Origin: JAEUIG01 sp046349775
GTDB lineage: Bacteria > Planctomycetota > Planctomycetia > Planctomycetales > Planctomycetaceae
Length of the DNA: 64,000 nt
Assembly (NCBI GenBank): GCA_046349775.1
Contig: JAXMBS010000014.1
Location: forward strand, 21,311 to 85,310
Direction of reading: 5' to 3'
Numbering within the stretch: position 1 is the stretch's first letter; each line of letters opens with the position of its first letter. Positions 28,002 through 36,400 of the stretch are shown here, piece by piece. The notes beneath the pieces are model-generated. The model was not told where the DNA came from. It saw nothing but the letters and a program-made list of their open reading frames with translations, and did no database searches. The position numbers and the translations under genes were made by a program.

Positions 28002-28243
28002 TGAAGAAAAGCTTCGGGGACTTGACGCGCGAGGAGGTGAAGGCGATTTTCCGCGCGCAGCGAGAAGGTTACGAACGGATGGAACGCGACCGGTTACGGG
28101 AGAAGTGGCGTGAGCCGACGGTTGAAGAGAAGATGGCCTTCGACGCGTTCATGGACGACGTGCTGAAGACACCCAGACCGCCGCGCAATTACGACACTGG
28201 TTTGGTGGAGTGGTACCGCCTGCTCATGCGGAAGGCTTCATGA
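27998..28243 (+). CDS. 81-residue protein, likely partner (antitoxin-like) of the nucleotidyltransferase
   Basis: Starts with ATG at 27998 inside the ATGA overlap with the SDR gene and ends in another ATGA overlap with the next gene. The protein is highly charged and helical: MMKKSFGDLTREEVKAIFRA, QREGYERMERDRLREKWREP, then TVEEKMAFDAFMDDVLKTPR. No DNA-binding motif is clear. Its small size, charge and four-base overlap with an AbiEii-like gene are what one expects of an antitoxin, but this is inference from position only. Confidence 0.7.
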   Translation: MMKKSFGDLTREEVKAIFRAQREGYERMERDRLREKWREPTVEEKMAFDAFMDDVLKTPRPPRNYDTGLVEWYRLLMRKAS

Positions 28244-28824
28244 ACCAGGTCTACGATGCCGCGCAGGAAATTCATGTGCTCTTTGGGGAGCGCGGCTGGG
28301 ACTTCTGCATTATTGGTGGGCTGGCAATTATCCGCTGGGGACGCGTCCGGGTCACCGAGCACGTGGATGTCAGTCTCCTCACAGGGATTGGAGACGAGCG
28401 GGAGTTCCTGGACATCATTGCTGCGCGATTTCCGGGTCGGGAGCCCGACGAAGTGCAGTTCGCATTAGGGGCACGAGTCTATCGAGGGTTCGCTTCCAGT
28501 GGCGCGCCCATCGATATCGCCTTGGCCGCGTTCCCGTTTGAAGAAGATGTCATTCGCCGAGCCAAGCCATATGAGTACCGGCCGGGATGCGTTGTAAATA
28601 CCTGCAGCGCCAACGACCTTGTCGTTATGAAGGCATTTGCGGGACGCGAGATCGACATGTACGACGTCAAGTATCTCGTCTCGAATCAGTGGGATCATTT
28701 AAACTGGGAACAGATCGAGCGCGACCTTCAGAATCTCTGCGATTGGACCGAGCGATTTGAACCGCTACCACGTTTGATAGAGCTGCGCGAGCAGATTCGC
28801 CACATCAAGCAGACTGAAGGGTGA
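28240..28824 (+). CDS. AbiEii/AbiGii-like nucleotidyltransferase (toxin-like)
   Basis: 194 residues from ATG 28240. The N-terminus has the nucleotidyltransferase G-G-x-A motif (DFCIIGGLAIIRWG) followed by RVTEHVDVSLLTGIGDE, where relatives have T-x-D-x-D. The first Asp is His here, only the second remains. Later parts are PIDIALAAFPFEEDVI, NTCSANDLVVMKAFAGREIDMYDVKYLV and a helical C-terminus. Family members add nucleotides to tRNA or proteins as toxins, or act in abortive infection. The Asp-to-His change may lower or alter catalysis. Only 1 base separates it from the next gene. Confidence 0.75.
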   Translation: MNQVYDAAQEIHVLFGERGWDFCIIGGLAIIRWGRVRVTEHVDVSLLTGIGDEREFLDIIAARFPGREPDEVQFALGARVYRGFASSGAPIDIALAAFPFEEDVIRRAKPYEYRPGCVVNTCSANDLVVMKAFAGREIDMYDVKYLVSNQWDHLNWEQIERDLQNLCDWTERFEPLPRLIELREQIRHIKQTEG

Positions 28825-28825
28825 C

Positions 28826-30250
28826 ATGCACTGCGGCCGGTACATTTCGACTCCGCTGACGCGTCGCGGACTGCTGCGGCAGTCGGCCGGCGGGTTTGGC
28901 AGTGTCGCGCTGGCATCGTTGCTGGCGGAGTCGTCGGCCAGGGCGACCGGGACGTCGCCGTTCGCGCTGCGGCCGCCGCACTTTCAGCCGCGGGCGCGGT
29001 CGGTCATCTTTCTCTACATGGACGGCGGGCCTTCGCAGGTCGACACGTTCGATCCCAAACCGCGGCTGGATGCCGAGAACGGTCAGCCGTTCAAGATGCC
29101 GATCCAGCCCACGCAGTTTGACAACGTCGGCAATACTCTGGCGTCGCCCTGGAAGTTCCGACAGTACGGCGAGTCGGGGTTGCCGGTCAGCGATCTCTTC
29201 CCGAATGTCGCGACGTGCGTCGACGATCTGTGCGTCGTGCGGTCGATGACGTCGGAGTTCTCGGAACATACGAGTGCAAATTACTTCCTGCATACCGGGT
29301 TCGGCCTGCAGGGTCGGCCGAGCATGGGGGCGTGGTTCGGCTATGGACTCGGCTCCGAGTGCCACGATTTGCCGGGGTTTGTCGTGCTCAACAGCGGACT
29401 GATTCCGCCGGGCGGCCTGGAATGCTTCGGCAGCGGGTTCCTGCCGGCGACGTACCAGGGTTCGATCTTCAAGCAGGGCTCGACGCCGGTCGCGGATGTG
29501 CAGCGGACGGAACCGACAGCGGCCGCGCAACAGAACAAACTCGCACTGCTGCGTCAGCTTGACGCGGATGCCCTGGCGGCGAACGGCGCGAGCGATGCGA
29601 TTGAATCCGCAATTGCGAACTATGAGCTGGCGTTCCGCATGCAGAGCGCCGTGCCGGACCTGATGGACGTCGCTCAGGAGACGCCGACCACACGGCAGAT
29701 GTACGGCCTGGAGGCGCCGCGCAAGCAGACGCAGGTGTTCGGCCATGCGTGCCTGGTAGCGCGGCGGCTGGTGGAACGCGGCGTGCGGTTCATCCAGCTC
29801 ACCTGTCCGAGCGGCAACGGCGACCGCTGGGACCAGCATTCGAATCTCAAGAGCGACCACGAGCACAACGCGGTAACAGTCGATCAGCCGATCGCAGCGT
29901 TGCTCAAGGACTTGAAGTCGCGCGGGCTGCTCGATGAGACATTAGTCGTCTGGTCGGGCGAATTCGGCCGCACGCCGTTCGCACAGGGAACCGACGGCCG
30001 CGACCATAATCCGTTCGGATTCTCCATCTGGCTCGCCGGCGGCGGCGTGCGGGGAGGCATGGCCTACGGGGCGACCGACGAATACGGCTACCACGCGATT
30101 GAGAATCGGCTGGAGATCCACGATCTCCACGCGACGATGCTCCATTTGCTGGGGATCGACCACACCCGGCTGACGGTCCGGTTCTCCGGCCGCGAGATGC
30201 GGCTGACCGACGTGTTCGGGAACGTGGTGCATGACATCATCGATGCCTGA
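28826..30250 (+). CDS. DUF1501 family secreted protein
   Basis: 474 residues. The start has a twin-arginine-like signal (TRRGLLRQSAGGFGSVALASLLAES). The DUF1501 pattern is clear: RARSVIFLYMDGGPSQVDTFDPKP, DLCVVRSMTSEFSEHTSANYFL, LVERGVRFIQLTCPSGNGDRWDQH, LLDETLVVWSGEFGRTPFAQGTDGRDHNPFGF and IHDLHATMLHLLGIDHTRLTVRFSGREMRLTDVFG. It resembles the sulfatase/phosphatase fold; substrate unknown. Last gene of the 26.4-30.25 kb operon. No strong terminator is visible after it. Confidence 0.92.
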   Translation: MHCGRYISTPLTRRGLLRQSAGGFGSVALASLLAESSARATGTSPFALRPPHFQPRARSVIFLYMDGGPSQVDTFDPKPRLDAENGQPFKMPIQPTQFDNVGNTLASPWKFRQYGESGLPVSDLFPNVATCVDDLCVVRSMTSEFSEHTSANYFLHTGFGLQGRPSMGAWFGYGLGSECHDLPGFVVLNSGLIPPGGLECFGSGFLPATYQGSIFKQGSTPVADVQRTEPTAAAQQNKLALLRQLDADALAANGASDAIESAIANYELAFRMQSAVPDLMDVAQETPTTRQMYGLEAPRKQTQVFGHACLVARRLVERGVRFIQLTCPSGNGDRWDQHSNLKSDHEHNAVTVDQPIAALLKDLKSRGLLDETLVVWSGEFGRTPFAQGTDGRDHNPFGFSIWLAGGGVRGGMAYGATDEYGYHAIENRLEIHDLHATMLHLLGIDHTRLTVRFSGREMRLTDVFGNVVHDIIDA

Positions 30251-30429
30251 TTCGCCGCGATTTCGGCGATGATCAGCCGGTGCCTTGAATGGGCCGGTGC
30301 GTTGAAGCTCGACGACTTTCGCCGCCGGAACTGTCACCGCTTGAACACGGCGGCGTGATCGGAATGTGAGTCCCGATATCACGTACGCCGATTTCGGGCG
30401 CTGCCGGGTCCGCCAGACGCGGGCGCGAA

Positions 30430-30458
30430 TTGCGAACCGTTTGCGGTCGCATCATAAT
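30430..30458 (+). promoter_or_regulatory. Candidate sigma-70-like promoter for the megasynthase operon
   Basis: TTGCGA (30430-30435) and CATAAT (30453-30458) are separated by 17 bases, and the -10 lies in a short A/T-rich patch in otherwise G+C-rich DNA. Transcription would begin near 30465, leaving a leader of about 95 bases before ATG 30559. The rest of the 308-bp gap (30251-30558) shows no gene. Confidence 0.4.
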
Positions 30459-30558
30459 TAACCTCGATTCCCCTCTGTGCGCGGCGCCGGTCGGCGCGGG
30501 CGACTTGGAATATCGCGGGAGCGGGCGCCCGAGACTCTCATCACACATCCTGAGCGTC

Positions 30559-32769
30559 ATGAACGACTGCGGCTGGGCGGACGTGCCGCTGGCAGTGATT
30601 GGAATGTCCTGCCGGCTGCCGGGCGCCGACGATCTGGAGGGGTACTGGGAATTGATCCAGCGCCGCGGCTGCGCGCTGGGACCGCTGCCGGCCTCGCGTT
30701 TCGACGACACGTTGTACTTCGACTCTCGCAAGGGGACCCCCGGCAAGTCGTACACGCGGCTCGGGGGAATCGTGGCGGAGCGGCCGTTCAACCGCGTCGC
30801 ATATCCGCTGTCCGACGAACAGATCTCCGGTTCCGATCCGGTGCATCTGGCATTTCTGGAGGTGGCAGGCGAGGCGTTGCGCCACGCCGGGATCGAACCG
30901 TTCGAAATCCCGCTGCGGAATACGGGGGTATACATCGGCAACGCCCGCGGCAGCCTGCGGAGTGCCAACCTCGCCTGCGCAATGCACGCGCAGCCGGTTG
31001 CCGCGAAGCTGATGGAATCGGACGCGTTCCGGCAACTCGATCCGCAACTGCAGGCGGAAATCGTGCAGGCGACCGCGGAGCGAATCTGCGCCGCGAATCG
31101 CGAAGATGGCGGCGGACGGACCAATCTCGAATCGAACCGCGTGGCGGGGCTCGTCAGCGAAGCGTTCGGATTGTCGGGACCGGCGACGGCGGTCGATGCG
31201 GCGTGCGCGTCGTCGCTGGTGGCGTTGGCGCAGGCGGCGCGTGCATTGCAGCACGGTGCGATCGACATGGCGATCGTGGGGAGCGCATCTTACAGCGCCT
31301 GGACGAGCCTGGTGATCTTCTCGCAGGCGCAGGCGTTGAGCTCGGTCGGCTCGTTTCCCTTTGATGCCCGGGCAGACGGGTTTGTCAGTTCGGACGGTTA
31401 TGCGGCGGTGATCGTCAAGACGCTGACGCGGGCGCTCGCGGACGGGGACCGTGTGTGGGGGGTTGTTCGCGGAATCGGCCTGTCGAGCGACGGCCGCGGC
31501 AAGAGTTTGTGGGCGCCGCGCCGCGAAGGCCAGGTGCTGGCGATCCGCCGGGCACTGGCCGGCGGGATCGATGTTTCGTCACTGGGGTACGTGGAGGCGC
31601 ACGGGACATCGACGCAGGTCGGCGACGCGACGGAAATCGCCGCCTTGAACGACGGGCTCGGGCCGTTGCTCACGAAAGCGAAACCGGTGCCGCTGGCCAG
31701 CGTGAAAGGGAACATCGGTCACACGCGGGAGACGGCCGGACTGGCCGGACTCATCAAGACGTTGCTGGCGATGCACCACGGCCGGATTCCGCCGGCCGCC
31801 GGCTTCGAACAGCCGAATCCGGAAATCCCGTGGGACGCGCTGCCGTTTTACGTGCCGACGTCGGCCCAGGCGTGGGACCGGCCGAAGGCCGGCTCCCCGC
31901 GGCGGGCTGCGGTCGACGCATTTGGAATCGGCGGACTGAACGTGCATGTGCTCGTGGACGACGAACCTGAGCACGGCTCCGGCAGAGCGCAGATGCGCGT
32001 GCCCTGCGACGTAGAACGAACTCCGGCGGCTTCACGTAGGGGTGACACAGGCTGCGCGATTGCGATCGTCGGCCGCGGGGCGATCTTCCCCGGCGCCCGC
32101 AACTACGCGGAGTTCCAGGATTTGGTGAGCAGCGGTCGCGACGCCAGGATGCCGGTTCCGTCCGCACGCTGGAATCTCGATCAGTTTCCACAATTGGCGG
32201 CGTCCGGCAGCGACGGCAGTGCGCGACTGTGGGGAGGGTTCGTCACGGGCTTCGAGTACGACTGGCGAAAACGGCGAATCGCTCCCAAGCAGATCGCCCA
32301 CGGGGATCCGCTGCAGTTCATGGTGCTGGACGCCGCGGAGCAGGCCATGCAGGATGCCGGTTGTCCCGAGGAGCGGCTCAAGCGGAGCACGACGGCGGTC
32401 GTCATCGGCACGGGATTCGGTGGAGATTTTTCGATCGAGCTGGGACTCGCCCTGAGATTGCCCGACTTTCAGCGGCTGCTCGGCGAAGAACTGACGTTGC
32501 ACGGGATCGCGACGCCGCAGGCGGCGGAGATCGGCGCAGAATTCGCAGCGGCGTTTCTGCGGCGGTACGTGGCGCTCGCGGACGAAACCGGCAGCTATTC
32601 GAGCAGCACGCTGGCGTCGCGCGTGGCGAAGGCGCTCGACCTGCAGGGAGGGGCGTTTGCCGTCGACGCCGGGGGAGGCTCGTCGTCGGTCGCACTGGCG
32701 GCAGCGATGGACATGTTGCAGTCGCATGCGTGCGATGCCGTGCTGTGCGGGTGCGCAGCGGAGCCTTGA
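30559..32769 (+). CDS. Lipid/polyketide megasynthase, first part: active KS plus start of a second, degenerate KS
   Basis: From ATG 30559 (MNDCGWADVPLAVIGMSCRL). KS1 (about 30590-31940) is complete: PLAVIGMSCRLPGADDLEGYW, VDAACASSLVALAQAARAL (catalytic Cys codon 31204-31206), YVEAHGTSTQVGDATEIAAL (His) and VKGNIGHTRETAGLAGLIK (His). A short linker leads to a second KS from about 32055 (CAIAIVGRGAIFPGARNYAEF). At its active site it reads VDAGGGSSSVALAAAMD, so Cys is replaced by Gly (32674-32676). That is the pattern of a chain-length-factor domain, as in type II PKS and PUFA synthases. The frame ends in TGA at 32767-32769 in mid-domain; homology goes on in other frames, so this and the next two entries are probably one gene of about 2,700 codons. 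Confidence 0.9.
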   Translation: MNDCGWADVPLAVIGMSCRLPGADDLEGYWELIQRRGCALGPLPASRFDDTLYFDSRKGTPGKSYTRLGGIVAERPFNRVAYPLSDEQISGSDPVHLAFLEVAGEALRHAGIEPFEIPLRNTGVYIGNARGSLRSANLACAMHAQPVAAKLMESDAFRQLDPQLQAEIVQATAERICAANREDGGGRTNLESNRVAGLVSEAFGLSGPATAVDAACASSLVALAQAARALQHGAIDMAIVGSASYSAWTSLVIFSQAQALSSVGSFPFDARADGFVSSDGYAAVIVKTLTRALADGDRVWGVVRGIGLSSDGRGKSLWAPRREGQVLAIRRALAGGIDVSSLGYVEAHGTSTQVGDATEIAALNDGLGPLLTKAKPVPLASVKGNIGHTRETAGLAGLIKTLLAMHHGRIPPAAGFEQPNPEIPWDALPFYVPTSAQAWDRPKAGSPRRAAVDAFGIGGLNVHVLVDDEPEHGSGRAQMRVPCDVERTPAASRRGDTGCAIAIVGRGAIFPGARNYAEFQDLVSSGRDARMPVPSARWNLDQFPQLAASGSDGSARLWGGFVTGFEYDWRKRRIAPKQIAHGDPLQFMVLDAAEQAMQDAGCPEERLKRSTTAVVIGTGFGGDFSIELGLALRLPDFQRLLGEELTLHGIATPQAAEIGAEFAAAFLRRYVALADETGSYSSSTLASRVAKALDLQGGAFAVDAGGGSSSVALAAAMDMLQSHACDAVLCGCAAEP

Positions 32770-33408
32770 TCCCTGCATGTACGCGGCGCATCGCGCCCGC
32801 GGTTCGCTGTGCCTGGGTGAGCCACAACCGGCATTCGACTGCGACGCGCGGGGGATCGTGCCGGGGGAAGGCTGCGGCGCGGTCCTGTTGAAGCGGCTGG
32901 AGGACGCGGAGCGGGACGGTGACACGATTCATGCCGTCATTCGGGGGATCGGCACCGCTACGGATGCGCAGGACCGACGGCGGGCCGTGGCAGCAGCCGT
33001 GCGGCGCTGCAGGCCGCGGCCCGGGCGCGCCGGCGCGGAGGTGTGGGCGTCATTGAGGCAACCGGGCTGGCCATTCGCGACATTGATGCCGACGAAGTCC
33101 TGGGCCTCGTCGCTGCGTACGGCGAAACGGCAGGGCCGCAGCCGGCCGTGGTCGATGCGATCGCCAACCGTATCGGCTGCACGAATGGCAGCTTCGGGCA
33201 TGGCGTCCCTGCTGAAGTTGATCGCCGGATTCGAGGAGGGCGCCATCCAGGGTGCATTCGGCCAGCGCTACGCGGCATGCGATTCCGGAATTCGACGGCG
33301 TGTTGCGGCTCATCGATCAGCGAAGTGCGCTACGTCCGGTCGGCGCCGATTCGCGACTGCTCGGCGCCGTGAACTGCCTCACCCCCACAGGACAGGCGTC
33401 TTGACGTA
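32770..33408 (+). pseudogene. Frameshifted second half of the degenerate KS (links the two megasynthase parts)
   Basis: Not readable in one frame. In order: SLDPCMYAAHRARGSLCLGEPQ and FDCDARGIVPGEGCGAVLLK (normal KS block); then VGVIEATGLAIRDIDADEVL where an active KS has VEAHGTGT, so His is Thr; then NRIGC-T joined to MAASGMASLLKLIAGFEEGA where an active KS has NIGHT, so the second His appears to be Cys; then EFDGVLRLIDQRSA and GAVNCLTPTGQA, the normal KS end. At least four frame changes occur between 32750 and 33410. All three catalytic residues are changed, so this domain cannot condense. The indels may be consensus errors, since the code on either side is intact. Confidence 0.7.
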
Positions 33409-36400
33409 TTGCTCGAACGCCCCGCGACGCCAGCTGCACGGCACTTGCCGCAACCCGTGCTGGAGCATGGTCGCATCTGTGCAGGACCGGATTCCAGTCG
33501 CCGGCCGCGGATTGCCTTCGCCTTTCCCGGACAAGGATCGCGGTACGCCGGGATGTTGAACACGCTGGTGCAGGAATCGCCCGCTGCGGCGGCCCACTTG
33601 CAAGACTTAAACGCAACACTGTCCCGGCTGCGGTTGCCCACATTCGATCGCCTGATCGGGGAGGATTCGCACAAGCTGGGAACGGACCTGTTCGAAACGC
33701 AATTGTCGGTCTTGCTGGCCGACCTGCTGATGTTTCGCGTCCTGGAGAGTCAGGGGATCGAGGCGGACGTGCTGACGGGACACAGCTACGGCGAGTATGC
33801 GGCGCTGGTTGCGGGCGGGGCGTGGGAGCTGGAACAGGCGATCGAGATGACCCGGGCGCGATGCGCAGCGATCGCATCGTGCGGCGTTCAGGGGGGCATG
33901 CTGGCTACGGGAATGCCTGCGGACCGATTGCAGGAACTGTTGCAGGAATCGGAGTGGTCCAGGCGAGTATTTCTCGCGAATCACAACGCTCCCGACCAGA
34001 CGATCGTGGCGGGGAGCACCGAGGCGCTGCGGGAGTTCGCCGAACGTCTGCGAACCGCCGGGCACGCATCACGACTGCTGGCGGTGCCAGCGCCGTTTCA
34101 CACGCCGCTGATGGCCCCGGTGCGCGACATGCTGCACGCCACCGCGTCCGGTTGCAGTTTTCGTCCGCCGAACCGGCCGCTGCTCAGCAGCGTGACCAAT
34201 CGCTACACCACTGAGCCGGAGGAGTTGCGCAACAACCTCGTCGAACAACAGGTTCGGCCTGTGCATTACGTCGATCTGGTTCGGCGGCTGATTGCGGACG
34301 GAGTCGACGTCCTCATCGAGGTCGGCCCGCGGCAGGTGCTGACAGGCCTGCACCGGCAGATCGCCGGGGACAGCCCCGTCGGAATCATTGCAACGGATGA
34401 CCCGCGTCGCCCAGGGATCCAACAGTTGAATTCGGTCCGAAAGCTGCTGGACAGCCGTGGTTGTACAGTGGCGACGCGGCCGACATCATCACGGCCGGCC
34501 AGCGACGGGGGCGGGACGGAAGCAATCGTGCACTTCGATGCGACGGCCCGGCGTCGTGAGCGCAATCGCCGTGCGGGATTGGCGGAAGACACGGCCGCAG
34601 CGACTTTCGCCAGCGGAGAGACCGCCGCGTCGGCGGTCGACGCCGACCTGGCCGGCGTGCTGGTGCAGTTTGTCTGCGAACAGACTGGCTATCCGCCCGA
34701 AGTCGTCAGTCTCGATGCGGAGTTGGAAGCGGACCTGGGCATCGACAGCATCAAGAAAGCGCAGTTGCTGGGCGAATTGCGGGATCATTTTCCGATTCGC
34801 GCGACGCATGCGCTCAAACTCGATGACTTCCCCACTCTCCGGCACATCCTGAACTTCCTGAGCGCGTCGCGGTCCGGCGAACCGGCAGGGGTTGCACACG
34901 CCGCAGATGAGGGCCCGGACGATCTGATCGCGCGAGTCGCAAATGGATCGGCGACTGCAGCACCCCCGTTGACGACGGCCGTCTCCTCGGCGCCGCGCAC
35001 GGTTCCGCCGGTGATCGGTGTGGTGCCCGATGCACTCGCCATTTTGAATGTGCAACGGTTCCGTGGATCCCCGTACAACATCGGCTTCCAGCATGGACGC
35101 GCGTCCGCAGAGGCAATTCGCCGGACACTGCAGAAATACGTCGACCTGCTGGGGCAACGGTTGTTTGAGTTGCAGCCGCTCCAGTCCGCACTGGATCAGC
35201 GGGAGATTTACTTCGGCGCGGACGGGATGGACGAACTGCGCGGCATGGCCGATGCAGTGGGCATCCCGGTTGAACACCTGGCATCGTTCAACCTCGGCTT
35301 GAGCATGGAGTTTTTGCCGGGCTGCACACAGTTTGCCGTCACCGCCCGCGCGAACGGCGACGCCGGGTTGATCCATGCGGTCAACGAAGATTGGATGCTG
35401 GCCCTGGCGCTCCCCGGCATTCTGAAGCGCATGGCGCAGGTGCGCTTTCCCGACGGCGGCATCCCGTTTCTCACGTTCAGCACCTGCGGCGAACTGGCGG
35501 GACAGAACGGGATCAATGCCCGCGGCCTGGCCGTTTCCAGCACGCTGCTGCTCGACCGGTTGCCGCGGGACGATTACACGCCGGGCCGGGTGCACCCGGC
35601 GCTCGTCAAAGAGGTCCTGGAACGGGCGGACGGCATCGACGCAGCGTTGGACATCATCCGTCGCATGCCACGCAGCGGCGCCTGGAGCATGTGCTTGTCG
35701 GAGCATGCGGCCGACCGGCTGTGTTACGTCGAATACGACCGCGAGTCGGTCGAGGTACGGATGGCGGATGATTCCGTGGAATCGACCAATCACTGCCTCA
35801 TCAAGTCGGCTCGCGGAGAAACCCCGGCGCAGTCGTGCCAGCGGCTGGATCGTCTGCACGAATTGCTCGACGGCCGGAACGGCCGGCCAAGCCGTGTGAC
35901 ACTGGCCGAGGCGCAGGCGATTCTCCGTGACCGTTACGATCGCAGTCTGGGACGCGTGACGCTCCATCCGACCAAGAGCACGATCCGCCGGCCATACACG
36001 CAGGCCAGCATTGTGATGCGACCGACACTCGGGGAAGTCTGGGTCACCGCCGACTCTGTGCAGGATGAGGTCCCCGATCAGTTTCATCTCCTCAAACTGG
36101 GTAAGTTATTTCGCGACGAAGAGCGCGCTGAGGTCTCGCCCCGCGAACCGATCGCGACGGCCGATCCAGGGATCGATGACGCTCAATCGTGTCGGGCGGT
36201 TCCGGACCGGGTCATGAACCGGTTTGTCCTGCGGATGGTCGACGCGCCGCTGAACGAACATCAGCAACGCGAGCGGCCCGCCGCCGGCCGTGTACTGCTG
36301 GTGGGAGACAATCCGACTACAGAGTCGCTGCGCCAACAGTTGTCGGGGTCCGGCGCGGAAGTCGTATCGCTGCCGCTCTCGGGCGATTTGGACGAAACAT

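Noticed and set aside
30252..30270. Small inverted repeat TCGCCG..CGGCGA after the second DUF1501 gene as a terminator
   Set aside because: Only 6-bp arms and no U-run.
34489..36087. 532-residue minus-strand frame opposite the AT-ACP-C45 region
   Set aside because: Shadow of the synthase frame; no RBS or motif.
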